Source: Bradyrhizobium sp. RP6 (GTDB lineage Bacteria > Pseudomonadota > Alphaproteobacteria > Rhizobiales > Xanthobacteraceae). From it: DNA of 64,000 bases. Position numbers and translations under genes: made by a program. A model generated the notes under the pieces. It did not search any database, had not been told where the DNA came from, and saw nothing but the letters and a program-made list of their open reading frames with translations. Below, in pieces: positions 55,755 through 63,875 of the stretch. The DNA is taken from positions 221,512 through 285,511 of the forward strand of contig NZ_RQIT01000007.1 of the NCBI RefSeq assembly GCF_003837805.1, in the 5' to 3' direction. Within the stretch, counting starts at the first letter, position 1. Each line of letters opens with the position of its first letter.

Positions 55755-58700
55755 ATGTTAGATGTGTCTGCAAAGCAGGGGACATCCGCGCGCATCCGGC
55801 TCGTGATCGTAGATCGACAGCCGATCGTTCTCCACGGACTGAAATCGGTACTCGGGGCGCAGCAGGACTTCGACGTTGTCGCAGCATGCAGCGATGGGAC
55901 AAGCTGCCTCGAAGCAATCCGGAATTTGACGCCCGACGTCGCGCTACTTGCCGAGACGCTGCCGGATCTGACGGTATCCGAGTTCCTCGCGATTGCGAAA
56001 GCCGAGGATCTTTCCACGCGCTTGGTGTTCTTTACCGAGTCCGAATCCGACCACCATCTAACCGCAGCGATTGCTGCTGGCGCGTGCAGCGCAATCTCGA
56101 AATATGCCTCCCCCGACACCATGCTGCGATCACTGCGACTGATGACGAAACGCAGTGTAGGCTCGGAGCAGTCCGATCTCTGTCCAACCGGCAAGGAAGC
56201 TGACGGCGGCGGCAAAATCGAAAAGATGCTGGAGCTATTGACGCCCCGGGAGCATCAGATCGCACGACTGGTGTCAGAGGGAATGTCGAACAAGGAGATC
56301 GCGCGCCAGCTAGACGTTTCCCCGGGGACGGTCAAGGTACACCTCCACAATATCTTCCAGAAGCTCGAGATCACCAACAGGACTGTGCTCGCTACCCTCG
56401 CGTTGCTGCGAGGGCCCTCCGGCTCCGGCACGCTCGCGCTGGCCTTTCTGGCGATCGCCATTGCGGACGAACTTAAGGCGTCGGAAGCGAACGACATGCT
56501 TCCGGATGACGACGGCATCGGCCACGTGGGAGAGCACGCCGACTATGAGCCGTGGAAAAAAGCCATTCTCCGGCACCTCATCGTCTGGGAATTCGCCGAG
56601 CCGCCTCCGCTCACCCAAAGAGGCTCCGTTGCCAAGGTGAGCCACGTCCCGAATCCGGCGGCAATGGAAGCGCAGCGCACGGCCGAGCAATCTGTCGGCA
56701 CGAAATCGTGGAAAGACAACAGTCCTATTGGATCGAGCGCGCCTCTATCGCGAGGACCCAGCGACACCCGGATTGAAGGTGACCCGGCTCAGGAACACCA
56801 ATTCCCGAGGCTTACCTCCCATCCGATGTTGATGCAGGGAGAGTATGGCACCTTCGCCACTCTCGCCGGTGCGTTGATCTACGCACTGCACGACCCCCAT
56901 CTCTCCGTGCAATCGCATGACCGGGGTCAAGCGTCGATCGACAGCTTCCTGGCCCTCACCGGAGAGCATGCGACCACGAGAGTGGCCGCGGTCACCCGTG
57001 AGCACGCCAATGGTGGAGACAACTCAGCCCCGGGTTTGCCTTCGCACGATTTCAGCCTGCCTTCCGCCGTCGTGGCCACTGGAAACGAGGGCGTCGCTCG
57101 AGAAGACGCGCGCGGCGAAATGGCCCCAGGCGCCGCGAATGACAACCTCCAAAAACCTCCTGGCTTATTGGATTTTGGCCACGATGCCGGTATGGGCGGA
57201 TATAGCCGCGATCAGCTGATGGGTGGCAACGTTGAAAACGCTGTTTACCGCGTCCCGATCGATTCCGAGTTTACCGCCTCCGACTCTGTCTTCGATTTCG
57301 CATCCGGGCCGAGCAGGATCAATCTAGCGGCTTTCGGAGGGCTTGCTTGGCTGCATATGGCAGCAGCAAGCAAGTCCATACCGCCACATACCCTTGCCTG
57401 GGTCTACAACGCCGCCAGCAATGAAACGATCGTCTATGTGAATCCGACCGATCGTATCCTCGATATCGGAGATCGCCGCCTGCTGGAAATTCATCTGCAG
57501 GGGATCGTATCCATTGCGGAGTCGGATTCCGTTTACCAGCAGGAAGGCGTGGTTGTCGCGGCCACCTTGGATAAGCTCGAAGAACTGCTGATGTCGGTGG
57601 CCGCAATCCATGAGACCGCTCTGAGTACGGATGACACCCATGCCATTGTCGAGACGAGCGACAGCACATGTGAGACGGCGGGAGTTTGGAGCGTTCTGGC
57701 CGACGACGGCTTGAGCTTCCAATTCAGGCAGATTCGGACCGACTTGGGGGCGTCCGTGAGGTTCAGGACCTTCACGAGCGATTCGGCGGATGCAACGGAA
57801 GAGAACGCCGGTGCGTCTGGTGTATCGGCCCACGGATCATCATTCGAGCTCGGTCATAGCGCGATGGTTCCGGCAGTTGAAAATCTCAAGTCGAACAGTG
57901 AGCCGATCAATGCGAACACCAGCGGTTGGTTGACCAGGCAGAACGAGATCGTCGAACCGGGCGTCGCAACGGCCGGCAGCGCGGACCACGGTAACTCGCA
58001 GCACGCTTCGGAGAAAGGGTCTGCAAAGGCGGCGGCCGCGGAGATGGCTGAAGCGAAGTCCATACCGGGCAACGGCGGCGGCCACGACAATGAGCTTCAT
58101 TCCCCGGCTTCGGACGGTTCGCCAGGCGCTACGAAGTCGGCAGAACCAGGCGGCGTGGCGCACGGCAATCCGGGCCACTCAAGCTCTGCAAAAGCGCCGG
58201 GAGCAGACGAGGTCGTCGAACCGGGCGACGCAACGGCCGGCTCGCAGCACGCTTCGGAGACAGGGTCTGCAAAGGCGGCAACCACGGAGCTGGCTGAATC
58301 TGACTTCATACCCGGACATGGTGTCGGCAATGGCACTGAGCATCGCGCTCCGGCTCCGGACGCTGCGAGCACGTCAGCGGCAGTGAAGACGGCAGAACCG
58401 GCCGTCGTGGAACACGGCAATTCGCGGCACGATTTACCCTCAACCTCTGCAATCGCAGCGGAAGGTGCCGAAATTGTCGAAGCGAGCGTCAAAGTCGGCG
58501 TTGACACCGGACACGGAAACTCGCAGCAGGTTGCGCCATCTGCTGCAATCGCATCAGAGACCGTACAGCCGGCCAAAGCTGCGCCTGAGAATGGCGGCGC
58601 GGATCAAGAACTGGTGTTCCGCTTCCATACCGTGGCAACTCCTTCCACTCTCGTCGCGACAGTTGAGCCAAAAGAGCTCGATAATCCGCACGTTCCGCCC

Positions 58701-58829
58701 GCTCACGATGCGGATATCGATATCGTCGTCAAGACGATCCCCAGTGCGTTCGACGAACACGCGGCCAACCACGGCAATAATGATCCGCATCATGCCATTG
58801 CACCTGCGCCTCATGACTTGCTGATTTGA
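55755..58829 (+). CDS. LuxR/NarL-type regulator with pseudo-receiver and about 800-residue RTX/VCBS-like extension
   Basis: 1,024 aa from ATG 55755 (GAGG 8 bases upstream); ATG 55716 is the alternative. Residues 14-130: receiver fold (RIRLVIVDRQPIVLHGLKSV) in which the phosphoacceptor Asp is Ala 66 (PDVALLAETLPD), though the late Lys is kept (AISKY). Residues 161-220: LuxR-type HTH (LTPREHQIARLVSEG, NKEIARQLDVSPGTVKVHLH). Residues 245-490 disordered. Residues 491-600: beta-rich block (FDFASGPSRINLAAFGG, PPHTLAWVYNAASNETIVYV, LEIHLQGIV) like the C-terminal part of serralysin/VCBS-type exported proteins. Residues 733-905: two repeats of about 85 residues. The end APHDLLI recalls the tails of such proteins. 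No frameshift or stop interrupts the fusion. Confidence 0.75.
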   Translation: MLDVSAKQGTSARIRLVIVDRQPIVLHGLKSVLGAQQDFDVVAACSDGTSCLEAIRNLTPDVALLAETLPDLTVSEFLAIAKAEDLSTRLVFFTESESDHHLTAAIAAGACSAISKYASPDTMLRSLRLMTKRSVGSEQSDLCPTGKEADGGGKIEKMLELLTPREHQIARLVSEGMSNKEIARQLDVSPGTVKVHLHNIFQKLEITNRTVLATLALLRGPSGSGTLALAFLAIAIADELKASEANDMLPDDDGIGHVGEHADYEPWKKAILRHLIVWEFAEPPPLTQRGSVAKVSHVPNPAAMEAQRTAEQSVGTKSWKDNSPIGSSAPLSRGPSDTRIEGDPAQEHQFPRLTSHPMLMQGEYGTFATLAGALIYALHDPHLSVQSHDRGQASIDSFLALTGEHATTRVAAVTREHANGGDNSAPGLPSHDFSLPSAVVATGNEGVAREDARGEMAPGAANDNLQKPPGLLDFGHDAGMGGYSRDQLMGGNVENAVYRVPIDSEFTASDSVFDFASGPSRINLAAFGGLAWLHMAAASKSIPPHTLAWVYNAASNETIVYVNPTDRILDIGDRRLLEIHLQGIVSIAESDSVYQQEGVVVAATLDKLEELLMSVAAIHETALSTDDTHAIVETSDSTCETAGVWSVLADDGLSFQFRQIRTDLGASVRFRTFTSDSADATEENAGASGVSAHGSSFELGHSAMVPAVENLKSNSEPINANTSGWLTRQNEIVEPGVATAGSADHGNSQHASEKGSAKAAAAEMAEAKSIPGNGGGHDNELHSPASDGSPGATKSAEPGGVAHGNPGHSSSAKAPGADEVVEPGDATAGSQHASETGSAKAATTELAESDFIPGHGVGNGTEHRAPAPDAASTSAAVKTAEPAVVEHGNSRHDLPSTSAIAAEGAEIVEASVKVGVDTGHGNSQQVAPSAAIASETVQPAKAAPENGGADQELVFRFHTVATPSTLVATVEPKELDNPHVPPAHDADIDIVVKTIPSAFDEHAANHGNNDPHHAIAPAPHDLLI
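57951..58469 (+). repeat. Internal tandem repeat, two units of 88 and 85 codons
   Basis: Unit 1 (57951-58214) and unit 2 (58215-58469) both open VEPG(V/D)ATAGS and continue QHASE(K/T)GSAKAA. The DNA is nearly identical over the first 60 bases, apart from a 9-base gap, then diverges. A third, weaker copy may follow (DTGHGNSQQVAPSAA). A recent duplication within the extension of the LuxR-type protein. Confidence 0.75.
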
Positions 58830-59150
58830 AGTGTTGCATGGTCATTGGCTGACAGCGGCATCCTGCTCAGGCCAGCCCTGTACTCCGACAATCCGGCGAT
58901 GCGACCTGAGACCGCGGGCGCAGTCTGCTCGTCAGGCGGCGTGCGTCTCATCGGATGATCGCATCCTGCCCCTGTTTTGCCCGATAAGTCAAATTCAGAT
59001 TCGGAAAAGGCGCAATTCATTGATCCGGCTAGGGCCGTCTACTGTGCATGGGGTTGTTTTTCGATTTTTGTCGGAGCGGCTCTCGGCAAGTGCCAACTGA
59101 GCCCGTCAACGGTCCGGGATAGTTCGATACTGCAGGGGCAGGAAGATGGA
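58830..59150. other. Gap between LuxR-type fusion gene and tRNA-Val, no gene seen
   Basis: 321 bases. Contains TTGTTTTTCGATTTTTG near 59053, a T-rich patch in a sequence I have the impression of seeing elsewhere in Bradyrhizobium intergenic DNA, but no element with inverted ends is evident. No integrase remnant and no direct copy of the tRNA 3' end was noticed. Confidence 0.4.
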
Positions 59151-59225
59151 TGGTGGGCGCACAAGGGATCGAACCTTGGACCTCTCCCGTGTGAAGGGAA
59201 CGCTCTCCCGCTGAGCTATGCGCCC
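59151..59225 (-). tRNA. tRNA-Val, anticodon CAC
   Basis: Minus-strand cloverleaf: acceptor GGGCGCA with TGCGCCC, D arm GCTCAGCGGGAGAGC, anticodon stem TTCCC/GGGAG enclosing TTCACAC (anticodon CAC after T33), T arm CAAGG TTCGATC CCTTG, discriminator A and encoded CCA. 75 bases with CCA. Reads GUG codons. A promoter with TTGACA lies upstream. Confidence 0.96.
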
Positions 59226-59277
59226 GGGACCATCATGCAGGCGGCCGCAACTGTCGGCCGGTGCATCGGAGCCCGCG

Positions 59278-59305
59278 ATTTAGAAGTGCGGGCCGAAGGT
59301 GTCAA
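59278..59305 (-). promoter_or_regulatory. Promoter of tRNA-Val
   Basis: Minus-strand TTGACA (59300-59305) and CTAAAT (59278-59283) with 16 bases between, about 50 bases before the tRNA 5' end. A near-consensus sigma70 promoter. Confidence 0.7.
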
Positions 59306-59379
59306 GTTTTCAGGCGCAGCGGGGGCGGAAACCTTGCCTCGACCGCCCGATTCGCAGGGGAAGCCGGATTCTGGGTTGG

Positions 59380-60678
59380 TTACGCGCCCTGCTGGCGGGC
59401 ACGGGAGGCGTGGGCCTGGAGCGCACGGATGCGCTCGGCGAGCGTACCGCCGCCTTCGGGAAGGCGGGCGGCGGGAGCGCCGCCCGTCTTTGCGTCGTTG
59501 GCCGGGCGCGGTGCCGGCTTCGCCGGCTGGCCCGCCTCGGCCGCGAGCAGGGCCTCGATCGGCGAGTTCGGGCCTTCGAGCTGCATCGCGAGTTTTGCGA
59601 CTTCCGCCGCGATGTCGTTGATCCGCTCGCGCAGAAGCGCGTTCTCCATGCGCTCGGTGGCCCAGGAGCTCTCCGCCTGCTGCTGGATCGCGTTGACGTC
59701 GCGCTGAAGCTTGGCGCGCTCGTCGCGTGCGGTGCGCAGCTGCTCCTCCAGCGCGGCCTTTTCCGCGCGCAGCGATTCCACTGCAGCCGACGATTTGCCG
59801 CCGCTCAAGGCGGCGATCTCGACGCGCAGCTCCTTGATGGTGCGCTCATTGCTCTCATTGGTCTGGCGCAGCTGGTTGTTCTCATAGTCGCGCTCGGCGA
59901 GCAGCTTACCTTGCGTGGCGAGGCGTGCCTCGAGGTCGGCGACGCGGCCGGACAGCATCTCGGCTTCCTTGACCTGCACGATGAGCTGGCGATCGAGCTC
60001 GGTGACGCGCTGGCTCAGATTCTCGACGCGGCCGCGCGCCTCGGCGAGCTCGCGCGAGGCGGTCTCGGATTCGGTCCGCTCCTGCGCGAGGCGCGCCTGC
60101 GTTGCGGCAAATTCCTTCTCGGCATCGCCGACGCGGTTCTTCAATTCCTCGATCTGCGCACGTACCGCGATGAGCTCGACCTGGCGGGTCTCGGCCATCA
60201 TCGAGCGGTCGGACAGCTCGGCATTGATCTTGGCGAGCTCGGCCTGCTTGTCGGCCAGCGCGATCTCGGCCTCGCGCAAGGCGTCGGTCTTGGCGTTGAA
60301 TTCCTCCTCTGTGGCGCGCAGCTGCTCCTTCACCGCCCTCTCGCGCGCCTCCAGCGCGAAGATCGTGGCGTTCTTCTCGCCAAGCTCGATCTTCATGCGG
60401 TTGATGGCGTCGCTCTTCTTGCCGAGCTCGGCGAGCTGGCTCGTGGTCTTGTTCTTGAGCTGCTCGACGCTCATCTCGAGCCGCCGCGCCGACATGGCGA
60501 ATTCGGCGCGGAGCTGGTCCTTGTCGGCCTGGATCTCGGCCATCGACAGCGGGGTGGCGGCCTCTAGCCGCCGCGTGGTCAGGCGCACCGCGCGGTTATG
60601 CACCAGCGGCACGATCGCGAGCCCGCACAGCATCGAGAGCAGGAAACCGATCGCCAGGTACATGATCGGTTCGACCAT
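59380..60678 (-). CDS. Membrane-anchored long coiled-coil protein
   Basis: 432 aa from ATG 60678 with GGGAG 5 bases upstream. One N-terminal membrane helix (MYLAIGFLLSMLCGLAIV), then an almost continuous coiled coil from about residue 45 to 370 (ADKQAELAKINAELSDRSMM, RVADLEARLATQGKLLAERD, SLRAEKAALEEQLRTARDER), and a Pro/Ala-rich tail. Structural or scaffold role at the inner membrane is plausible. Not assigned to a named family. It lies between tRNA-Val and eipA on the same strand as both. Confidence 0.8.
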   Translation of the reverse strand: MVEPIMYLAIGFLLSMLCGLAIVPLVHNRAVRLTTRRLEAATPLSMAEIQADKDQLRAEFAMSARRLEMSVEQLKNKTTSQLAELGKKSDAINRMKIELGEKNATIFALEARERAVKEQLRATEEEFNAKTDALREAEIALADKQAELAKINAELSDRSMMAETRQVELIAVRAQIEELKNRVGDAEKEFAATQARLAQERTESETASRELAEARGRVENLSQRVTELDRQLIVQVKEAEMLSGRVADLEARLATQGKLLAERDYENNQLRQTNESNERTIKELRVEIAALSGGKSSAAVESLRAEKAALEEQLRTARDERAKLQRDVNAIQQQAESSWATERMENALLRERINDIAAEVAKLAMQLEGPNSPIEALLAAEAGQPAKPAPRPANDAKTGGAPAARLPEGGGTLAERIRALQAHASRARQQGA

Positions 60679-60791
60679 GAGAACTCCCAGAGCTAAGGAA
60701 AAATTTACCAACGACAATGCATGCGGGGCCGGCAAAAAGCCAGCCCCGGCCTGTCGTTAACCTTGATCCGCAGGGGGACTGGGAGCGAATC

Positions 60792-61397
60792 CTAGAAAGG
60801 GTTCCAGGTCGCGCGCGGGGTATATTTGAGGTAGCCGATATTGGCTCCCAGCCGCAGGCCGAGTCCCGAGCGGATCGGCACCAGCACGATGTTGTTGGCG
60901 GTGAGCGCCGTCATGCCGAAGCCGCCGATGATATAGGCCGAGCCGTCGATGCCGCCGAAGCGCTGATAGATCGCGTTGGTGGCGGGCAGATTGTAGACCA
61001 GCGTCATGGTGCGCGCGCCGTCGCCGCCCCAATCGAAGCCGAGCGAGGGGCCCTGCCAGTAGACTCTGAGGTCGCCGGCATTCTTGGTGTAGAGCGTGCC
61101 TTCACCGTAACGCAGGCCGGCGACGAAAGCGCCGGAGCCTTCCTCACCCAGGATGTAGCCGTTGGGCAGCCCCCATTGGCTGACCGCCTTCTCGATGATC
61201 GAGGCGAGCCCGCGCGAGACGTTGCCGAAGAAGCGGTGGCCGGCCGTGACGAGCTCGTCCGGCCCATAGGTATTGGGCGTCGGGGACCGCTGCGGCGGCG
61301 GCAGGTCGGGCGGCGGCGCCTGCTGGGCGGAGGCCGGCACGATCCAGCCGATCATCGCGGCAAGCGCCAGCGCAGCAAGGCGTGATGCGAAAGTCAT
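60792..61397 (-). CDS. eipA: EipA-type envelope protein (DUF1134)
   Basis: 201 aa. Signal peptide (LAALALAAMIGWIVPASAQ), Pro-rich linker (APPPDLPPPQRSPTP), then the DUF1134 barrel: GNVSRGLASIIEKAVSQWG, GYILGEEGSGAFVAGLRYGE, WQGPSLGFDWGGDGARTMTL, GGFGMTALTANNIVLVPIRS. In Brucella EipA is a periplasmic beta-barrel needed for envelope integrity. Conserved across alphaproteobacteria. Single-gene unit here. Confidence 0.9.
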   Translation of the reverse strand: MTFASRLAALALAAMIGWIVPASAQQAPPPDLPPPQRSPTPNTYGPDELVTAGHRFFGNVSRGLASIIEKAVSQWGLPNGYILGEEGSGAFVAGLRYGEGTLYTKNAGDLRVYWQGPSLGFDWGGDGARTMTLVYNLPATNAIYQRFGGIDGSAYIIGGFGMTALTANNIVLVPIRSGLGLRLGANIGYLKYTPRATWNPF

Positions 61398-61505
61398 GAA
61401 GAACCCCTAGTACCGAATCCGGTCGCTTCCTTAACCTGACGCCAACAGGCGCGGCTCTAGGTTGCGCCGGATGTCCCCTCGACTCGGATGTTATCCGTAG
61501 CAACT

Positions 61506-62021
61506 ATGACGGCACAACGGCAGGAAGATAGCCCTTTGCGCCCCGGAATTGCCTTGATCGGCCTTCGCGTCTGCCTGTTGGCGGGCCTTTGGATCATCTG
61601 CCCGGGGCGGCCGGCATGGACCGCCACCACCGAGCGGATCGTCGCCAATCGCTTCACCGGCGTCGCGATCGAGGGCTTCGACCCCGTCGCTTATTTCGTC
61701 ACAGGCACGGCCGTGCGGGGGACGGCGGAGTTCGAGGCGAATCTCTGGGGCGCCGTCTGGCGCTTCCGCAACGAGGGCAACCGCGCCTCCTTCCTAGCCC
61801 ATCCCGAGATCTACGGACCGCAATTCGGCGGCTATGACCCGGCCGACATCGCCCGCGGCGTCACCGTCGCCGGCAATCCCCGTTTCTTCGCGATCGTGGC
61901 GCAGCGGCTCTATCTGTTCAGCCGGGAAGCCAATCGCGACGCTTTCGCCGCCGATCCCGAGCGCTTCCTCTATGAGGTAGGCAAGCGCTGGCCGGCGCTT
62001 CAGGAACAGCTCAGTCAGTAG
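61506..62021 (+). CDS. YHS-domain exported protein
   Basis: 171 aa from ATG 61506; ATG 61488 is an equal alternative, and neither has a strong ribosome site. N-terminal hydrophobic segment (ALIGLRVCLLAGLWIICPG) then a YHS-type domain: GVAIEGFDPVAYFVTGTAVR, WRFRNEGNRASFLAHPEIYG, QFGGYDPADIARG. The Cys expected in classical YHS metal sites is absent. Overlaps the convergent cysQ end by 7 bases. Metal or heme-linked redox roles are reported for some relatives; here unknown. Confidence 0.78.
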   Translation: MTAQRQEDSPLRPGIALIGLRVCLLAGLWIICPGRPAWTATTERIVANRFTGVAIEGFDPVAYFVTGTAVRGTAEFEANLWGAVWRFRNEGNRASFLAHPEIYGPQFGGYDPADIARGVTVAGNPRFFAIVAQRLYLFSREANRDAFAADPERFLYEVGKRWPALQEQLSQ

Positions 62022-62845
62022 CAACCTACCGCCTGCAGATCGCCCCAGGCGATGAATTCCGGGACGATGAAGCCAGTGTCGCTGCGTTGGCCGAAGCGGA
62101 GTTCGCCGCCCTTGCCGTCCGTCACCCTGCCGCCGGCCGCGGTCACGACCGCGCAGCCGGCCCCGACATCCCATTCCGAGGTCGGCCCGAAGCGGGGATA
62201 GATGTCGGCGCTGCCTTCCGCGATCCGGCCGAATTTCACGGCTGAGCCGATCGTTCTTCGGACGGCATTGGGCCTCTCGGCGATGAACGCCTCGCTCCTG
62301 GGATCGCCATGCGAGCGGCTCACCGCCGCGATCCAGGGCTCCCCTCGCGCGGGCAGCTTGCGGGTGTGGATCGGCTCGGCCGCCCCGATGGTCGCGCCGT
62401 TGAACCTCACCCGCTCGGCGCCGCGGCCTACAATTCCGCGCCACAGCAGGCCGAGCGCGGGCGCGCTGACGATGCCGAGCAGCGGAATACCCGATGTCAC
62501 GAGGGCGAGGTTGACGGTGAACTCGTCGCGGCCGGCGACGAACTCCTTGGTACCGTCGAGCGGATCGATCAGGAAGAAGCTGCCCGGAAACGGCGGCGAG
62601 GCGTGCTGGGCCCGCTCTTCCGACAGCGTCGGAACGTCGCCCGCGAGCTGCGCGAGGCCGTCTGCGATGATGCGATCGGCGGCAAGGTCGGCCTCGGTCA
62701 CCGGCGAGCCGTCCTGCTTGCCTTCGATCCGCATGGCGGCGCGGTTGATGCCGAGGATCGCCTCGCCGGCCTTGACCACCAGCCCCGTCAGCGGCTCCAT
62801 CAGGCCGAATGCGGCCGCCCCGTCGATGATCCGCATCACCTGCAT
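62015..62845 (-). CDS. cysQ: 3'(2'),5'-bisphosphate nucleotidase CysQ (inositol monophosphatase family)
   Basis: 276 aa. Metal site motifs of the lithium-sensitive phosphatases: SEERAQ (Glu), FLIDPLDGTKEFVAGRDEFT and WDVGAGCAVVTAAGG. KQDGSPVTEADLAADRII is the N-terminal signature. Hydrolyses 3'-phosphoadenosine 5'-phosphate from sulfate assimilation, keeping the pool of PAP low. The start could be ATG 62836 as well. Convergent with the YHS gene. Confidence 0.88.
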   Translation of the reverse strand: MQVMRIIDGAAAFGLMEPLTGLVVKAGEAILGINRAAMRIEGKQDGSPVTEADLAADRIIADGLAQLAGDVPTLSEERAQHASPPFPGSFFLIDPLDGTKEFVAGRDEFTVNLALVTSGIPLLGIVSAPALGLLWRGIVGRGAERVRFNGATIGAAEPIHTRKLPARGEPWIAAVSRSHGDPRSEAFIAERPNAVRRTIGSAVKFGRIAEGSADIYPRFGPTSEWDVGAGCAVVTAAGGRVTDGKGGELRFGQRSDTGFIVPEFIAWGDLQAVGCY

Positions 62846-63024
62846 GCCTCATTCATCGGCAATTCCGCTCCTCGTCCACTGATTCGCTTTATGGCCTGCT
62901 CGAACCGATCGCAAGCTAGCTGCCGCGGGCTTGCGAATGTTAAAACCCGCAGCATCCGTCAAGCATGCGTGATTCGCGGCGTCCGGCGCCGTGCAATTCC
63001 AGGAACCCTCCAGGACCCCTTTAT

Positions 63025-63678
63025 ATGTCTGACGCCTCGTCGCCCGCGCCCGTTACCGCTCCCGATATGCTCGAACTCGCAGCGCTCCTGTGCTCGCGGG
63101 TCTGCCACGATCTCATCAGCCCCGTCGGTGCCATCGTCAACGGGCTCGAAGTGCTCGACGACGATCCCAAGCCCGAAGACCGCGAGTTCGCGCTCGAGCT
63201 GATTCGCAAGAGCGCCAAGACCGCCTCGGCCCGGCTCCAGTTCTGCCGCCTTGCCTTCGGCGCCGCCGGCTCTTCCGGCGCGCAGATCGATCTCGGCGAT
63301 GCCCAGACCATGGCGCGCGGCCATATCGAGGATGGCAAGTGCTCGATCACCTGGAATTTGCCGCGGCTCCTGCTGCCGAAGAATCGCGTCAAGCTGCTGC
63401 TCAACATGCTGGTCGTCGCCCAGCATACGATCCCGCGCGGCGGCATGCTGACGATCGACCCGATTGGCGAGGGCGAGACGATGAGCTTTCGCATTACCGC
63501 GACCGGACACAATGCGCGTCTGCCGCAGAACATCTCCGAGCTCCTGAGCGGCGAGCGCGGCCCTGCCGCGGATGCGCATGCGATCCAGCCTTACTATACG
63601 CGCCTGCTCGCGCAGGCCTGCGGGCTCACGGTGACGCTTAAAGCGGAAGGCGAAGCCATCATCGTTACCGCGTCGTAA
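63025..63678 (+). CDS. chpT: Histidine phosphotransferase ChpT
   Basis: 217 aa from ATG 63025 with AGGA 9 bases upstream. Phospho-His helix in LLCSRVCHDLISPVGAIVNG, then the dimer partner helix (FALELIRKSAKTASARLQFC) and a degenerate ATPase-like lobe (LPKNRVKLLLNMLVVAQHTI, DPIGEGETMSFRITATG). In alphaproteobacteria ChpT passes phosphate from CckA to CtrA and CpdR, controlling cell cycle and flagellar genes. The chemotaxis kinase gene next door fits that link. Followed by a terminator. Confidence 0.93.
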   Translation: MSDASSPAPVTAPDMLELAALLCSRVCHDLISPVGAIVNGLEVLDDDPKPEDREFALELIRKSAKTASARLQFCRLAFGAAGSSGAQIDLGDAQTMARGHIEDGKCSITWNLPRLLLPKNRVKLLLNMLVVAQHTIPRGGMLTIDPIGEGETMSFRITATGHNARLPQNISELLSGERGPAADAHAIQPYYTRLLAQACGLTVTLKAEGEAIIVTAS

Positions 63679-63719
63679 ACGTACGCGTCGCGCTCGGCTT
63701 CTTAATCGAATCTTTACGG

Positions 63720-63755
63720 GGCGCTTCGGCTTGTCCGGAGCGCCTTATCTCTTTG
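63720..63755 (+). terminator. Rho-independent terminator after chpT
   Basis: GGCGCTTCGG (63720-63729) pairs with CCGGAGCGCC (63735-63744) with one wobble and a five-base loop, followed by the T-rich TTATCTCTTTG. Separates chpT from cheA. Confidence 0.8.
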
Positions 63756-63875
63756 TTGGTCCCGTTCTTTTGCACATACTCAACCAATATTAAACGCTTT
63801 GCGGTGAAGCTGGCCCTATTCCGAAATGGCGCATCACGCCTCGTGCGCGCCCTTCCTGTATGAAGGCCTGTTTTC

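Noticed and set aside
57951..58469. CRISPR-like repetition
   Set aside because: Only two long units, in frame within a protein, with no short direct repeats or spacers. No CRISPR array was seen elsewhere.
59151..59225. Attachment site of an integrated element
   Set aside because: The tRNA is intact but no integrase gene and no second copy of its 3' end was found in the window; kept only as part of a weak island hypothesis.
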